DNA of 64,000 nt from Mesorhizobium loti R88b (GCF_013170845.1 NZ_CP033367.1:1674001-1738000); one strand, 5' to 3'. Shown: positions 26,857 through 35,162, counted from the stretch's first letter. Notes: generated from the sequence alone by a model not told the origin. Numbers and translations are program-made.

Positions 26857-27306
26857 TCACCCAGGAGAGCCGCGTCCGTAGGCCGCTGCCACCGCTTCGA
26901 CGAGGTCTTCCCCTGAATAGGGTTTGGTCACCAGCCTCACCCCGGGAAAGGATGTCCTGATCTCTTCGGCATCCGAATATCCCGAGGCAAACACAAAAGG
27001 CATGCCTGTTTCCCGCAAGCCGGCGGCGAATTCCAGCGTCGAGGTGCCGCCCAGCATCAGATCGACGATGGCGGCGTCGAATTGCGTTGCGACTTTTTGG
27101 TCGTCGATCTCTGTCAGGTCGCGAGCGATCACCACCTCTTGCGCACCATGGTCGCGGCAAAGCTGCTCGACATCCATGGCGATGAGGAATTCGTCCTCCA
27201 GGACAAGAATCCGCAATCCGTCAAGCAATGTGGGCACAGGTGAAGGCTCCTTGAAACGCCCGGAGTCATGATCGCTATTGCGCGCGTTGTCATTTAAAAA
27301 AGACAT
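26857..27306 (-). CDS. Single-domain response regulator, FATGUY type
   Basis: Encodes 149 residues, a receiver domain only, after an N-terminal tail of about 30. It shows E37-D38-E39, phospho-acceptor Asp82 (AAIVDLML), FASGY at 106-110 and Lys128. The F-A-[TS]-G-Y signature is typical of alphaproteobacterial FATGUY regulators, some of which relay phosphate between HWE kinases and PhyR. Its position beside ecfG supports that role. It has no output domain. No EcfG promoter is seen on its strand. Confidence 0.9.
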   Translation of the reverse strand: MSFLNDNARNSDHDSGRFKEPSPVPTLLDGLRILVLEDEFLIAMDVEQLCRDHGAQEVVIARDLTEIDDQKVATQFDAAIVDLMLGGTSTLEFAAGLRETGMPFVFASGYSDAEEIRTSFPGVRLVTKPYSGEDLVEAVAAAYGRGSPG

Positions 27307-27318
27307 GCCTTCAACCCC

Positions 27319-27343
27319 GGAACTCCAATCCCGGCAAAACGTT
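27319..27343 (+). promoter_or_regulatory. Sigma-EcfG promoter of the Crp/Fnr gene
   Basis: GGAAC (27319-27323) and CGTT (27340-27343), spacer 16, 43 bases before the start codon. Confidence 0.87.
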
Positions 27344-27386
27344 TAAATGGACCTGCTGACCGGCAGGCTTTCGAAGAGGGGTCGAA

Positions 27387-28148
27387 ATGCCAGGGCAGAA
27401 TGGGCGTACTTTTTCCGGTCGCCAGTATCCTTGCGAGAATTGTCCTTTGCGGCCCTTGCCGGTTTTCCGGGAGTTCGAGAAAGAGGAACTGGCTTTCATC
27501 AGCAAGTTCAAGAAGGGCGAACTCGCGGTCGACAAGGGCGCAACGGTCCTCGTGGAAGGAAGCCACAGCGCCCACCTTTATACGGTGCTGTCCGGCTGGG
27601 CGTTCCGCTACAAGCTGTTGCCGGATGGTCGCCGACAGATCCTCAACTACCTGATGCCCGGTGACCTCATTGGCCTGCAAGGCAGCGTCATGGGGGAGAT
27701 GCAGCATTCCGTCGAAGCCCTGTCGCCAATGCTGCTTTGCGTCTTCGAGCGCGACAATCTGCACGAGCTCTACCGCAGCCATCCAGGCCTCGGCTACGAC
27801 ATCACCTGGATCGCATCGCGCGAAGAACGCATGCTGGACGAGAACCTGCTCAGTCTCGGCCGACGCAGCGCGATCGAGCGCGCCGCCTATCTGATTGCTT
27901 TCATAGCCAGCCGTGCCAAGGTTGTCGGGCTGAACGGAAAGCAATCCATCCAGATACCGATCACGCAACAGCATATCGCCGACACGCTCGGCCTGTCACT
28001 GGTTCACACCAACAAGACGATCCGCAAGCTCATGGACCGCAAGCTGATCCTCTGGCGCGACGGTGGCTGCGAGGTCGTCGATACTGAAGGGCTCAAGCAT
28101 CTCGCTGGCTGGGAAGGGCTGGGCGAGGGCCGCCGGCCGCTGATCTGA
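27387..28148 (+). CDS. Crp/Fnr-family transcriptional regulator, predicted EcfG regulon
   Basis: Encodes 253 residues. A Cys-containing N-terminus (YPCENCPLRPL) precedes a cyclic-nucleotide-binding-like beta-roll (about 30-150) and a winged HTH (about 165-230, ITQQHIADTLGLSLVHTNKT followed by IRKLM). Only two of the four Fnr-type cysteines are present, so an oxygen-sensing FeS cluster is not supported. An EcfG promoter makes it a second-tier regulator of the stress response. GAGGGG upstream supports the ATG. Confidence 0.9.
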   Translation: MPGQNGRTFSGRQYPCENCPLRPLPVFREFEKEELAFISKFKKGELAVDKGATVLVEGSHSAHLYTVLSGWAFRYKLLPDGRRQILNYLMPGDLIGLQGSVMGEMQHSVEALSPMLLCVFERDNLHELYRSHPGLGYDITWIASREERMLDENLLSLGRRSAIERAAYLIAFIASRAKVVGLNGKQSIQIPITQQHIADTLGLSLVHTNKTIRKLMDRKLILWRDGGCEVVDTEGLKHLAGWEGLGEGRRPLI

Positions 28149-28284
28149 AGACGCGCCTCTCGCCCATTGATTGGCGGCTGGCGCTTACGCGCACGTTTTC
28201 GGCTCTATCTCTTCTTTTGACGCAACTTGGGACGGAAAACCGCTTCACACTTTTCCTGGAGTTGCTCTAGTTTATCCCGATATC

Positions 28285-28309
28285 GGAACCTTGAGACGCA
28301 CGGCGCGTT
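28285..28309 (+). promoter_or_regulatory. Sigma-EcfG promoter of the DUF883/holin-like pair
   Basis: GGAAC (28285-28289) and CGTT (28306-28309), spacer 16, 30 bases before the first start codon. Confidence 0.87.
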
Positions 28310-28339
28310 TGAAATCGAGCAATCACAAGGAGTTAAGCA

Positions 28340-28666
28340 ATGGCAACCGCCGCAGGGAAGACCGCCAACGAGGCGCGGGCGAATTCGGACCTCGAGGCCG
28401 ACATCCGGCAATTGAAGGCCGATATCGACAAGCTCACCAAGCAGTTGGCCAAGACCGGTGAACATGGTTATGGCACAGCCCGCCGCGCGGCCACCGAAGG
28501 TGTCGAGCAATTGCGCGCACAGGGCGAGGCTGCGTTTGACAGCATTCGCGGCAGTGCCAAGGACATCGAGGCGCAGTTGCTGGCAAATGTCCGCGAAAAG
28601 CCGGTCACGTCGCTGGCGATCGCCGCCGGTGTCGGCTTCCTCTTCGCGCTGCTCGCGCGTCGCTAG
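28340..28666 (+). CDS. DUF883 (ElaB/YqjD-like) membrane-anchored protein
   Basis: Encodes 108 residues. A charged, coiled-coil-prone stretch (LEADIRQLKADIDKLTKQLA) is followed by a C-terminal span (SLAIAAGVGFLFALLARR) ending in two arginines, the ElaB/YqjD arrangement. E. coli relatives tether ribosomes to the inner membrane in stationary phase; the same here is inference. AAGGAG precedes the ATG. It is followed by the holin-like gene after nine bases, as yqjD is by yqjE. Confidence 0.88.
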   Translation: MATAAGKTANEARANSDLEADIRQLKADIDKLTKQLAKTGEHGYGTARRAATEGVEQLRAQGEAAFDSIRGSAKDIEAQLLANVREKPVTSLAIAAGVGFLFALLARR

Positions 28667-28675
28667 TCGAAAAAA

Positions 28676-29140
28676 ATGGGAATGTTCGCGTCCCTGATCT
28701 CGGGGCTCGCTTCTGGCGAGACCTTGGCCGCCATGCGCCGCGCGCGCACGGCGGCCATCATCTATGTGCTGGCGACAATCGCCGCGCTGTGCGGTCTCGG
28801 CTTCCTCATTGGCGCTGCCTACATCTGGGCCGCTTTTCGCTATGGGTCGTTTGCCGCAGCTCTGGGTTTTGGCATCGGGTTTCTGATTCTCGCGGGCCTG
28901 ATCCTGTTGATTTACCAGATATCGGCCGGGTCGCGCGCCAGGCGTCGGGCGGAGCGCCGCAAGTCGGACATGACGGCGATCGGCATTACGGCAGCGCTCG
29001 CGGTGCTGCCAACCCTTCTCAAGGGCAAAGGTGGCTTGGGGGTCATACTCGGGCCGGCCGCCGTGCTTGCGGCCTATGCCATCTACCGCGAGAACGTGAA
29101 ACCGCGCAGCGACGATCCGGATGTCGATCCCCGGAAGTGA
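28676..29140 (+). CDS. YqjE/phage-holin-like membrane protein
   Basis: Encodes 154 residues with two central spans (TAAIIYVLATIAALCGLGFL, then SFAAALGFGIGFLILAGLIL), a basic cytoplasmic segment (SRARRRAERRKS) and another hydrophobic stretch. The position after a DUF883 gene and the topology match YqjE or holin-superfamily III proteins. It is likely co-expressed with DUF883 from the EcfG promoter. The first ATG lacks a strong ribosome site, so translational coupling is possible. Confidence 0.8.
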   Translation: MGMFASLISGLASGETLAAMRRARTAAIIYVLATIAALCGLGFLIGAAYIWAAFRYGSFAAALGFGIGFLILAGLILLIYQISAGSRARRRAERRKSDMTAIGITAALAVLPTLLKGKGGLGVILGPAAVLAAYAIYRENVKPRSDDPDVDPRK

Positions 29141-29162
29141 GTCTGTCAGGCCCGATTTCGGC

Positions 29163-30695
29163 TCATTTCGACAGATCTTCCAGCGGCATCGATATTTCGG
29201 CGAAGACGCCTTCCGGCCGGAATTCATGGGTCACCTCGCTTGAGATGACCTTGGCCAGGCTGCGGCGGATGAGGATCGAGCCGAAGCCGTGCCGCTCGGG
29301 CGGGGCGACTTCCGGGCCGCCGCTCTCGCGCCAGGTGAGCACCAGGCGCCGGCCGTCCTTCTTGCCTTGTGCCTTCCAGTCGAGATTAACCTTGCCCGAT
29401 GCAACCGACAACGATCCATATTGCAGCGCGTTGCTGGCCAGCTCGTGCAGGATAAGTCCAAGGCCGACGGCCTGGTCGGGCGACAGCAAAAGGTCGGCGC
29501 CGGAGATTGTGATGCGCGGCTGGTCGGCGGCGTCAAAGGGCCTGATCTCGATCTGGACGAGTTCGCGGATGCCGATGCCGCGCCACTCGCGGTCGGAAAG
29601 GAGATTGTGGGCGATGCCAAGGGCCTGAAGCCGGGCACCGAAAGCCTCGAGGAATTCGCTCGGCTGGCGGGCATGACGCACGGTCTGCGTCGCCAGCGCC
29701 TGGACGGTCGCCAGCGTGTTCTTGACGCGGTGGTTGAGCTCGCGCAGCAGAAGCCGTTGCCGCTCGTCGCCGAGCTTGCGCTCGGAAATGTCGTAGTTGA
29801 CGCCGAAGATCAGTGTCGGCTTGCCGTCGCCATCGCGCTCGATGACGCGGCCGCGCGTGGCTATCCAGCGCGGCGGATGAAAGCCTTTCACCCGGTATTC
29901 GCCGAAATAGTCGTCACTGCCGGACAGGGCATCGCGAAAGCGGGTTTCGGTCTGGTAGACGTCGCGCGGATCGATGGCGCCCAGGATGTCGCGCGCCCGA
30001 AGCCGGGTCGAGCGCGGCAGGTTGAACAGTTCCGACAGCCGGACATCGCATTCGATCATGTCGGTGCGGATATCCCATGCCCAGCTGGCGAGCGAGGCCG
30101 CGTCGAGCGCAATGGCGCGCCGTTTTTCCTCGCGTGCCAGTGCTGCCTCGGCGATGGCGCCGCTGCGGGTCGCGTCCTTTAAGGTGAACAGGCTGGCGGC
30201 AAGGCTGGCGAGTGTCTTCAACTGGTCGAGCTCGGTCTGTGACGGAAAGGCGTGCGGCTCGCGGTCGAGCACGCACAGCGTGCCGATCCTCGCGCCTGCC
30301 ACGACCATCGGCGCGCCGGCATAGAAACGCACATGATGCTTGCCGGTGACCAGCGGGTTGGCTTTGAAGCGCGGGTCCGTCGTCGCGTCGGTCACCACCA
30401 TGGGCGCGTCGCCGGCGGCGATGGCGTGGGCGCAAAAGGAGATGTCGGTCGCGGTCTCGGTCTCGTCCAGGCCAACACAGGATTTGAACCATTGCCGCTC
30501 GAGATCGACGAGCGTGACCAGGGCGATCGGTGCCTGCATCACCGTGGCGGCGAGGCTGCTGATGCGGTCGAAATCCGGGTCGGCCGCCGTATCCAGCATC
30601 TCCAGCCCGTGCAGCACGGCCAGCCGGTCCTTGCCATTGACCGCAAGGGCCACTTCAGCCGGCAGGCTGCCCCCTATGTCCGCCTTGCTATTCAC
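29163..30695 (-). CDS. GAF-PAS-HWE sensor histidine kinase
   Basis: Encodes about 510 residues from a GTG at 30695; an ATG at 30776 would add 27 but overlaps a stress promoter reading the other way. An N-terminal GAF domain (AVLHGLEMLDTAADPDFDRI onward) is followed by a PAS domain (WAWDIRTDMIECDVRLSELF to FGVNYDISERK). The HWE kinase has His about 322 (RELNHRVKNTLATVQA), N-box LHELASNALQYGSL and W-x-E in LTWRESGG. It is soluble. It is probably one of several inputs to PhyR or the nearby single-domain regulator. Confidence 0.87.
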   Translation of the reverse strand: MNSKADIGGSLPAEVALAVNGKDRLAVLHGLEMLDTAADPDFDRISSLAATVMQAPIALVTLVDLERQWFKSCVGLDETETATDISFCAHAIAAGDAPMVVTDATTDPRFKANPLVTGKHHVRFYAGAPMVVAGARIGTLCVLDREPHAFPSQTELDQLKTLASLAASLFTLKDATRSGAIAEAALAREEKRRAIALDAASLASWAWDIRTDMIECDVRLSELFNLPRSTRLRARDILGAIDPRDVYQTETRFRDALSGSDDYFGEYRVKGFHPPRWIATRGRVIERDGDGKPTLIFGVNYDISERKLGDERQRLLLRELNHRVKNTLATVQALATQTVRHARQPSEFLEAFGARLQALGIAHNLLSDREWRGIGIRELVQIEIRPFDAADQPRITISGADLLLSPDQAVGLGLILHELASNALQYGSLSVASGKVNLDWKAQGKKDGRRLVLTWRESGGPEVAPPERHGFGSILIRRSLAKVISSEVTHEFRPEGVFAEISMPLEDLSK

Positions 30696-30768
30696 CCCAG
30701 TGCCCCAATGTCCGTGCCGGCCTTTGCCGTTTTGCCGCTTCGCCAGGCTGCGGCCGGTCGGCTCGCCC

Positions 30769-30793
30769 GGAACCATCCTAGCGAGGAACCGTT
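30769..30793 (+). promoter_or_regulatory. Sigma-EcfG promoter of the 57-residue membrane protein
   Basis: GGAAC (30769-30773) and CGTT (30790-30793), spacer 16, 57 bases before the small gene. A second GGAAC at 30785-30789 lies inside the spacer but has no -10 partner at the right distance. Confidence 0.82.
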
Positions 30794-30850
30794 ACCCGAC
30801 CGTGATCTGCCGCGTGCGCCAACAGACGCAAAACGAAACAAGGACCGGCC

Positions 30851-31024
30851 ATGACCAAGATCATTCCGCAGGACAAAGCGCGGCAGGGGCGGTGGGGCTG
30901 GCATGGCTTGCGCATCCTGATCGCTGCGCTGCTTCTGGCTATCGCGGCCTGGGGCATCGCTGAAATCTATGGTCAGATGGTCAAGACACCGGCGACAGAG
31001 CAAGGAAGTGCGCCGGGTGGCTAG
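30851..31024 (+). CDS. Small single-span membrane protein, predicted EcfG regulon
   Basis: Encodes 57 residues. A basic N-terminus (MTKIIPQDKARQGRWGWHGL) leads into one span (RILIAALLLAIAAWGIAEIY) and a short polar tail. AAGGA lies seven bases before the ATG, and a consensus EcfG promoter lies 57 bases upstream. No family recognised. Confidence 0.75.
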   Translation: MTKIIPQDKARQGRWGWHGLRILIAALLLAIAAWGIAEIYGQMVKTPATEQGSAPGG

Positions 31025-31053
31025 AGTTTCGGCCGTCATTGTTCGAGATTGCA

Positions 31054-31974
31054 TCAGGCAGCCTTTGCCTCCGCAACTCTGGCGGGCACCAGGACATTCA
31101 ACGCGCCAGGCCGGATTTCGATCGTCGTCTCCCGCTCGAGCCTGACCAACTCGCCATCCATGACGGCGCGGAACTTCCTGCTGCCGGAGTGGATTTTCAG
31201 GATCGTCCGATCTGATTGATGGATTTCGACATGTTCATTGTCGCGCCATTTGCCTCGCGCGATGTTGAAGAGGAATTTCATCAGTTCGGTCCGTTGCTGC
31301 GCCACCGTGACATAGATGCCAAGCACGCCGCCCGCCGGGTTGTCCGCATAAGGCAGATGGCCCTCGCCGAACAGATTGTTGGTGACGCCGATGGCTGTGA
31401 TGCGCGCCGTCATCTCGGCCTCCCCGATCCCCAGTGTGACGTTCATCGCCGGCGGATTGTTGATCGTTTCCCATGCGGCCTTGGCCGAAGCGCCGATCTT
31501 TCCCAGGCGCGAACCGAATTCCATCCTCTGGCGCAGTTGCACCATCCTGGCATGCATGCCGATCGAGAACTGGTGGATGAAGGGCCGGCCGTTGGCCGTG
31601 GCCATGTCGACCGCGATGATCTCGCCATCGGCGAAGGAATTCAACGCGGCATCGAGCGACTGCGGAATGCCGAGGCCACGTGCGAACAGGTTCATGGTGC
31701 CGGCCGGCAAAATGGCAAGCGCCTTTTTATTGCCCATCAGCCTTGCGGCCGCCGCAGAAATGGTCCCGTCACCGCCACCGGCCAGCACGACATCGACCGC
31801 GTGGCGCGAAGCAGCATTGTCGAGGGTTTCCACCACGTCCCTGCCGGCAACCACATCAATCGTCAGCGAATGGCCTGCCGCTTCCAGCGTCTGATGCATC
31901 CTATCGGAAAAAGCGTTGAGATCTGTGGTGCGCAAGGTGCCGCCGTCCCGGTTCAGCACCGCCGCAAATTTCAT
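31054..31974 (-). CDS. Diacylglycerol/lipid kinase family protein, predicted EcfG regulon
   Basis: Encodes 306 residues. The catalytic domain starts MKFAAVLNRDGGTLRTTDLN and has the nucleotide-binding GGGDGT in VVLAGGGDGTISAAAA and LPAGTMNLFARGLGIP. A C-terminal beta-sandwich ends in a domain with MDGEL. The family phosphorylates diacylglycerol, sphingoid bases or related lipids; the substrate here is not readable. The ATG at 31974 is supported by GGAG and by the EcfG promoter upstream of it; a longer frame to 32058 would contain that promoter. Confidence 0.88.
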   Translation of the reverse strand: MKFAAVLNRDGGTLRTTDLNAFSDRMHQTLEAAGHSLTIDVVAGRDVVETLDNAASRHAVDVVLAGGGDGTISAAAARLMGNKKALAILPAGTMNLFARGLGIPQSLDAALNSFADGEIIAVDMATANGRPFIHQFSIGMHARMVQLRQRMEFGSRLGKIGASAKAAWETINNPPAMNVTLGIGEAEMTARITAIGVTNNLFGEGHLPYADNPAGGVLGIYVTVAQQRTELMKFLFNIARGKWRDNEHVEIHQSDRTILKIHSGSRKFRAVMDGELVRLERETTIEIRPGALNVLVPARVAEAKAA

Positions 31975-32031
31975 GCCCCACTCCGTCGGCTCAACCAAGA
32001 CAGGGCCGGGACGCGCCCAGCCGCAGGCTGA

Positions 32032-32056
32032 AACGTGGCGATGCCGGGAAGGTTCC
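32032..32056 (-). promoter_or_regulatory. Sigma-EcfG promoter of the lipid kinase gene
   Basis: GGAAC (32056-32052) and CGTT (32035-32032) on the minus strand, spacer 16, 57 bases before the start. Confidence 0.87.
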
Positions 32057-32134
32057 ATTGCAAGGGCGCAATTCAGCGCGTGCGTCTCCGGCCGTTACGC
32101 AACTGTTGCGTGTTTTTTGGCAGTCATTTTTGTC

Positions 32135-32159
32135 GGAACAACAGCATGATCACGACGTT
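32135..32159 (+). promoter_or_regulatory. Sigma-EcfG promoter of the PRC-barrel gene
   Basis: GGAAC (32135-32139) and CGTT (32156-32159), spacer 16, 90 bases before the start. It is divergent from the lipid kinase promoter. Confidence 0.87.
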
Positions 32160-32249
32160 GTGAACCCGTAGAGAATGCCGTGCCGGCCGTCCTAATGACG
32201 GTCAAATCGAGCGCGGCGCGCATGAAATCACGCATTAGGAGATATCATC

Positions 32250-33533
32250 ATGATCCGCACGCTTTTAGCCACAACCGCACTCGCAACATTGATCGCGACC
32301 GGTGCCTTTGCGCAGAGCGCGACGACGTCAGCCCCTGCCGCCACCCCCGCTGTTCAGGAGCCGGCCGCGGCCGCTCCGGTGCCGCATGCGGAAGGCAGCA
32401 TCGTCACCAACATCATCGGTGAATCCGTCTATAATGGCACCGGCGATGACGCCGAGAACATCGGCAAGGTCAGCGATGTCGTCTTCGACAAGGATGGTAT
32501 GGCGAAATCCGTCGTCATCGGCGTCGGTGGCTTTCTGGGCGTAGGGGCAAAGAATGTCGCCTTCGACTACGACAAGCTGCAGTGGGCCGAAAAGAACGGC
32601 GACCGCTGGCTGGTTGCCCAGACAACCAAGGACGAACTTACGGCGCATCCGGAGTTCGACAGCAAGCCTTACGATCCGGCATCGGCGCCTGCCGCTTCCA
32701 CCGACGCAGCAGCCCCGACCGCGCCCGCGACGACGGATACCGCACAGGCGCCAGCCGCCGCCCCAGCCGAGCCTGTCAAGCGTGCTGACGGCAATCTCGC
32801 CACCAAAATAATCGGCGAAACCGTCTACAATGGCACCGGCGATGACGCGCAGAATATTGGTAGCGTCAACGACATCGTGCTGACCAAGGATGGCAAGGCG
32901 GAATCCCTGGTCATCGGCGTCGGCGGCTTCCTTGGTCTCGGCGCCAAGAATGTCACCTATGATTTCAGCAAGGCACAGTGGGCCGAGAAAAATGGCGACC
33001 GTTGGCTGGTGGCCCAGACCACCAAGGAAGAGTTGACGGCACAGCCGGACTTCAACCGCAAGGCTTACGATCCGGTGCCGGCAACCACCGCGTCCAACGC
33101 GCCGGCAGCAACCGCTCCAGCCGCCGCTCCGGCGGATAAGACGGCCGAGGCTCCGACCGCACCCGATCAGACTGAGACCGCCGCCATCGACAAGTCGACG
33201 CTGACCGCGATGCCGATTGGCGAAATCAGGGCCGATGACCTGAAGGGCACCACCGTCTATGGCGCCAATGACGCCAAGGTCGGCGAGATCGGCGATGTCG
33301 TGCTGACGCCTGACAAGAAGACCGATGCGGTGATCGTCGATGTCGGCGGTTTCCTCGGCATTGGCGCGAAGGAAGTCGCTGTCGGCCTGGATAATCTCAA
33401 ATTCATGACCGACAAGGATGGCAAGAAATATCTCTACACGACCTTCACCAAGGAGCAGCTTCAGGCGCAAACCGCCTATGATAAGGGCAGCTATGCGCAG
33501 AAGCGCGACCAGCAGCGTTTGATCGTGCAGTAA
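32250..33533 (+). CDS. Exported protein with three PRC-barrel domains
   Basis: Encodes 427 residues. The signal peptide MIRTLLATTALATLIATGAF-AQ directs export. Three PRC-barrel domains follow. The first two are near copies (GVGGFLGVGAKNVAFDYDKL and GVGGFLGLGAKNVTYDFSKA, each with WAEKNGDRWLVAQTTK). The third has diverged (DVGGFLGIGAKEVAVGLDNL). Ala/Pro-rich linkers join them. Such proteins are common stress-induced periplasmic proteins in rhizobia; the ligand is unknown. An EcfG promoter lies upstream and a strong terminator follows. Confidence 0.9.
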   Translation: MIRTLLATTALATLIATGAFAQSATTSAPAATPAVQEPAAAAPVPHAEGSIVTNIIGESVYNGTGDDAENIGKVSDVVFDKDGMAKSVVIGVGGFLGVGAKNVAFDYDKLQWAEKNGDRWLVAQTTKDELTAHPEFDSKPYDPASAPAASTDAAAPTAPATTDTAQAPAAAPAEPVKRADGNLATKIIGETVYNGTGDDAQNIGSVNDIVLTKDGKAESLVIGVGGFLGLGAKNVTYDFSKAQWAEKNGDRWLVAQTTKEELTAQPDFNRKAYDPVPATTASNAPAATAPAAAPADKTAEAPTAPDQTETAAIDKSTLTAMPIGEIRADDLKGTTVYGANDAKVGEIGDVVLTPDKKTDAVIVDVGGFLGIGAKEVAVGLDNLKFMTDKDGKKYLYTTFTKEQLQAQTAYDKGSYAQKRDQQRLIVQ

Positions 33534-33550
33534 TTTCGTTCAGCCGGTGA

Positions 33551-33582
33551 AAAGCCCGCGCCGACACCGGCGCGGGCTTTTT
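33551..33582. terminator. Bidirectional terminator between the PRC-barrel and sulfatase genes
   Basis: A perfect 13-bp stem (AAAGCCCGCGCCG/CGGCGCGGGCTTT) with loop ACAC ends in T on one side and starts in A on the other. It serves both convergent genes and touches the sulfatase stop codon. Confidence 0.9.
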
Positions 33583-35162
33583 CATGTCAGGTGAGGAGGA
33601 AGGCCGGCGACGTGCCCGGCGACACCATTTTCCGTCAACTCCGCCAGCGCCAGTGACTGGTCGAGATGTTCGGCCCGCCAGGCGAGAAGCCGCTCGGCGA
33701 ATTCCAGGCGGGTGGACAGATGCGCGGGGCTGTTGGCGAGGTTAATCAGTTCGCCAGGGTCTGCCTCGACGTTGAAAAGCAAGGGTGGCAGACCGCCGCC
33801 AAAATGCACGTATTTGAATTTCTTGGTGCGGATGACAGCCAGGTTGCACTGGCGCGAGGCAATGCCGAAATGTGCTTCGGGCTCGCCGCCTGCGATCGAG
33901 CGGAAATCGAACTCCCAATGCGCGGCGTCGCGCCAGATAGCAGGGGTTCCGCCGCTCAGGAAGGGTTTCAGCGAGCATCCGTCGAGATGCGGCTCAGGCG
34001 CCTCGCCAAGCAGGTCGATAAGCGTGGGCAAGATGTCGACCGCTTCGGTGAAGCGATCGACCGTGCTGCCCGCAGCCTTGCGATGCCGCGGATCGCGAAT
34101 GATCAGCGGGATGTGGTAGCTGCCGTCGAAATAGCCACCCTTGCCCAGCATGAAATGGTCGCCCATCATCTCGGCATGGTCCGAGGTGAGGACAATGACT
34201 GTGTCGTTCCACGCGCCTGAAGCCTTGAGCGAATGCCATATCCGCCCGAGCTGTGCGTCGACCTCCGAGATCATGCCGTAATAGATCGCCCGGATGCGGC
34301 GGAAATCATCCTCGCTCCAGTCGTGCACCTTGCCTGCGGCGCCCGGGCGGAAGTTCGCGCGTGTCTTCCGGCTGAGATCATAAGCGAGATAGGGATGGCT
34401 CTGCGCTTCGGCCCGCCAGCTCTCCGCACGGCGAAAGGCGGGGCCGTCGGCTGGATCGTATAGTGTGTTGTAGGGTTCCGGCACGACGAAGGGCGGGTGC
34501 GGGCTGATGAAGGACAGATGCGCAAACCACGGCGTGGCCTGTTCCTGCTCGCCCAGCCAGCGGATGAACTCACCTGCCAGGAAAGCCGTTGGCGTATGGT
34601 CTTTTGAATAGATTGGCGGCGCCTCGGTCACGCCATCGACGTGGCCATCTTCGTCCACGGCACGGTGGATGTCCGGGGATCCGGCGCTGGCGTCGATGCC
34701 CTGCAGCTTCAGCCAGGACAACCACTGTTTCTGATGCTCCGGCAGCAGCTGGCGCACCGTGAATCCGGGCAGCACGCCCTCATAGCTTTTCAGCCTCGGA
34801 TCATCAGGCGCCAGCAGGCGCGGATCGAGCGAGACGTCGGTGTAGCCGAACAGGGTTGGGTCATACCCCGTGCTGCGCGCATGCCGCGCGATGTTGCCAT
34901 GGCGGGCATCGAGCGGCGAGCCATTGCGGCAGACGCGATTGTTCATCTGGTAGAGGCCGGTGTAGAGGCACGCGCGCGCCGGCGAGCAGGGTGCGGCGCC
35001 GCCATAGTGCTGCTTGAACAGCACGCCCTCGGCGGCCAGTGCGTCGGCGCTCGGTGTCTTCACCACGGGGTGGCCCGCGGCCGACAGGCAATCGCCTCGC
35101 CACTGGTCGCAAGTGATCAGGAGAACGTTGGGGCGCCTGGCTTTTCCTGTCACTCGCGACAC
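33582..35162 (-). CDS. Sulfatase-family hydrolase (phosphonate monoesterase/arylsulfatase type)
   Basis: Encodes 526 residues in the cytoplasm (no signal peptide). It has the metal-binding Asp19 in LLITCDQWRGD and the formylglycine signature C59-S-P-A-R in AAPCSPARACLYTGLYQMNN. Further metal ligands are in VLTSDHAEMMGDH, and GKGGYFDGSYHIPLIIRDP is conserved. Its layout (TGLYQMNNRV...LDARH...STGYDPTLFGYT) resembles rhizobial phosphonate monoester hydrolases, so it may cleave phosphonate or sulfate esters. It needs a formylglycine-generating enzyme, not seen here. Starts at GTG 35162; GTG 35153 has the better-spaced AAAGG. Confidence 0.88.
   Translation of the reverse strand: MSRVTGKARRPNVLLITCDQWRGDCLSAAGHPVVKTPSADALAAEGVLFKQHYGGAAPCSPARACLYTGLYQMNNRVCRNGSPLDARHGNIARHARSTGYDPTLFGYTDVSLDPRLLAPDDPRLKSYEGVLPGFTVRQLLPEHQKQWLSWLKLQGIDASAGSPDIHRAVDEDGHVDGVTEAPPIYSKDHTPTAFLAGEFIRWLGEQEQATPWFAHLSFISPHPPFVVPEPYNTLYDPADGPAFRRAESWRAEAQSHPYLAYDLSRKTRANFRPGAAGKVHDWSEDDFRRIRAIYYGMISEVDAQLGRIWHSLKASGAWNDTVIVLTSDHAEMMGDHFMLGKGGYFDGSYHIPLIIRDPRHRKAAGSTVDRFTEAVDILPTLIDLLGEAPEPHLDGCSLKPFLSGGTPAIWRDAAHWEFDFRSIAGGEPEAHFGIASRQCNLAVIRTKKFKYVHFGGGLPPLLFNVEADPGELINLANSPAHLSTRLEFAERLLAWRAEHLDQSLALAELTENGVAGHVAGLPPHLT

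Noticed and set aside
30785..30789. Second GGAAC near the 57-residue gene as an alternative EcfG promoter
   Set aside because: No CGTT lies 16-17 bases downstream; the copy at 30769 has the right partner.
32250..33500. DNA repeats in the PRC-barrel gene as a CRISPR-like or mobile repeat
   Set aside because: The repeats are coding, in frame and diverged between domains; they reflect internal gene duplication.
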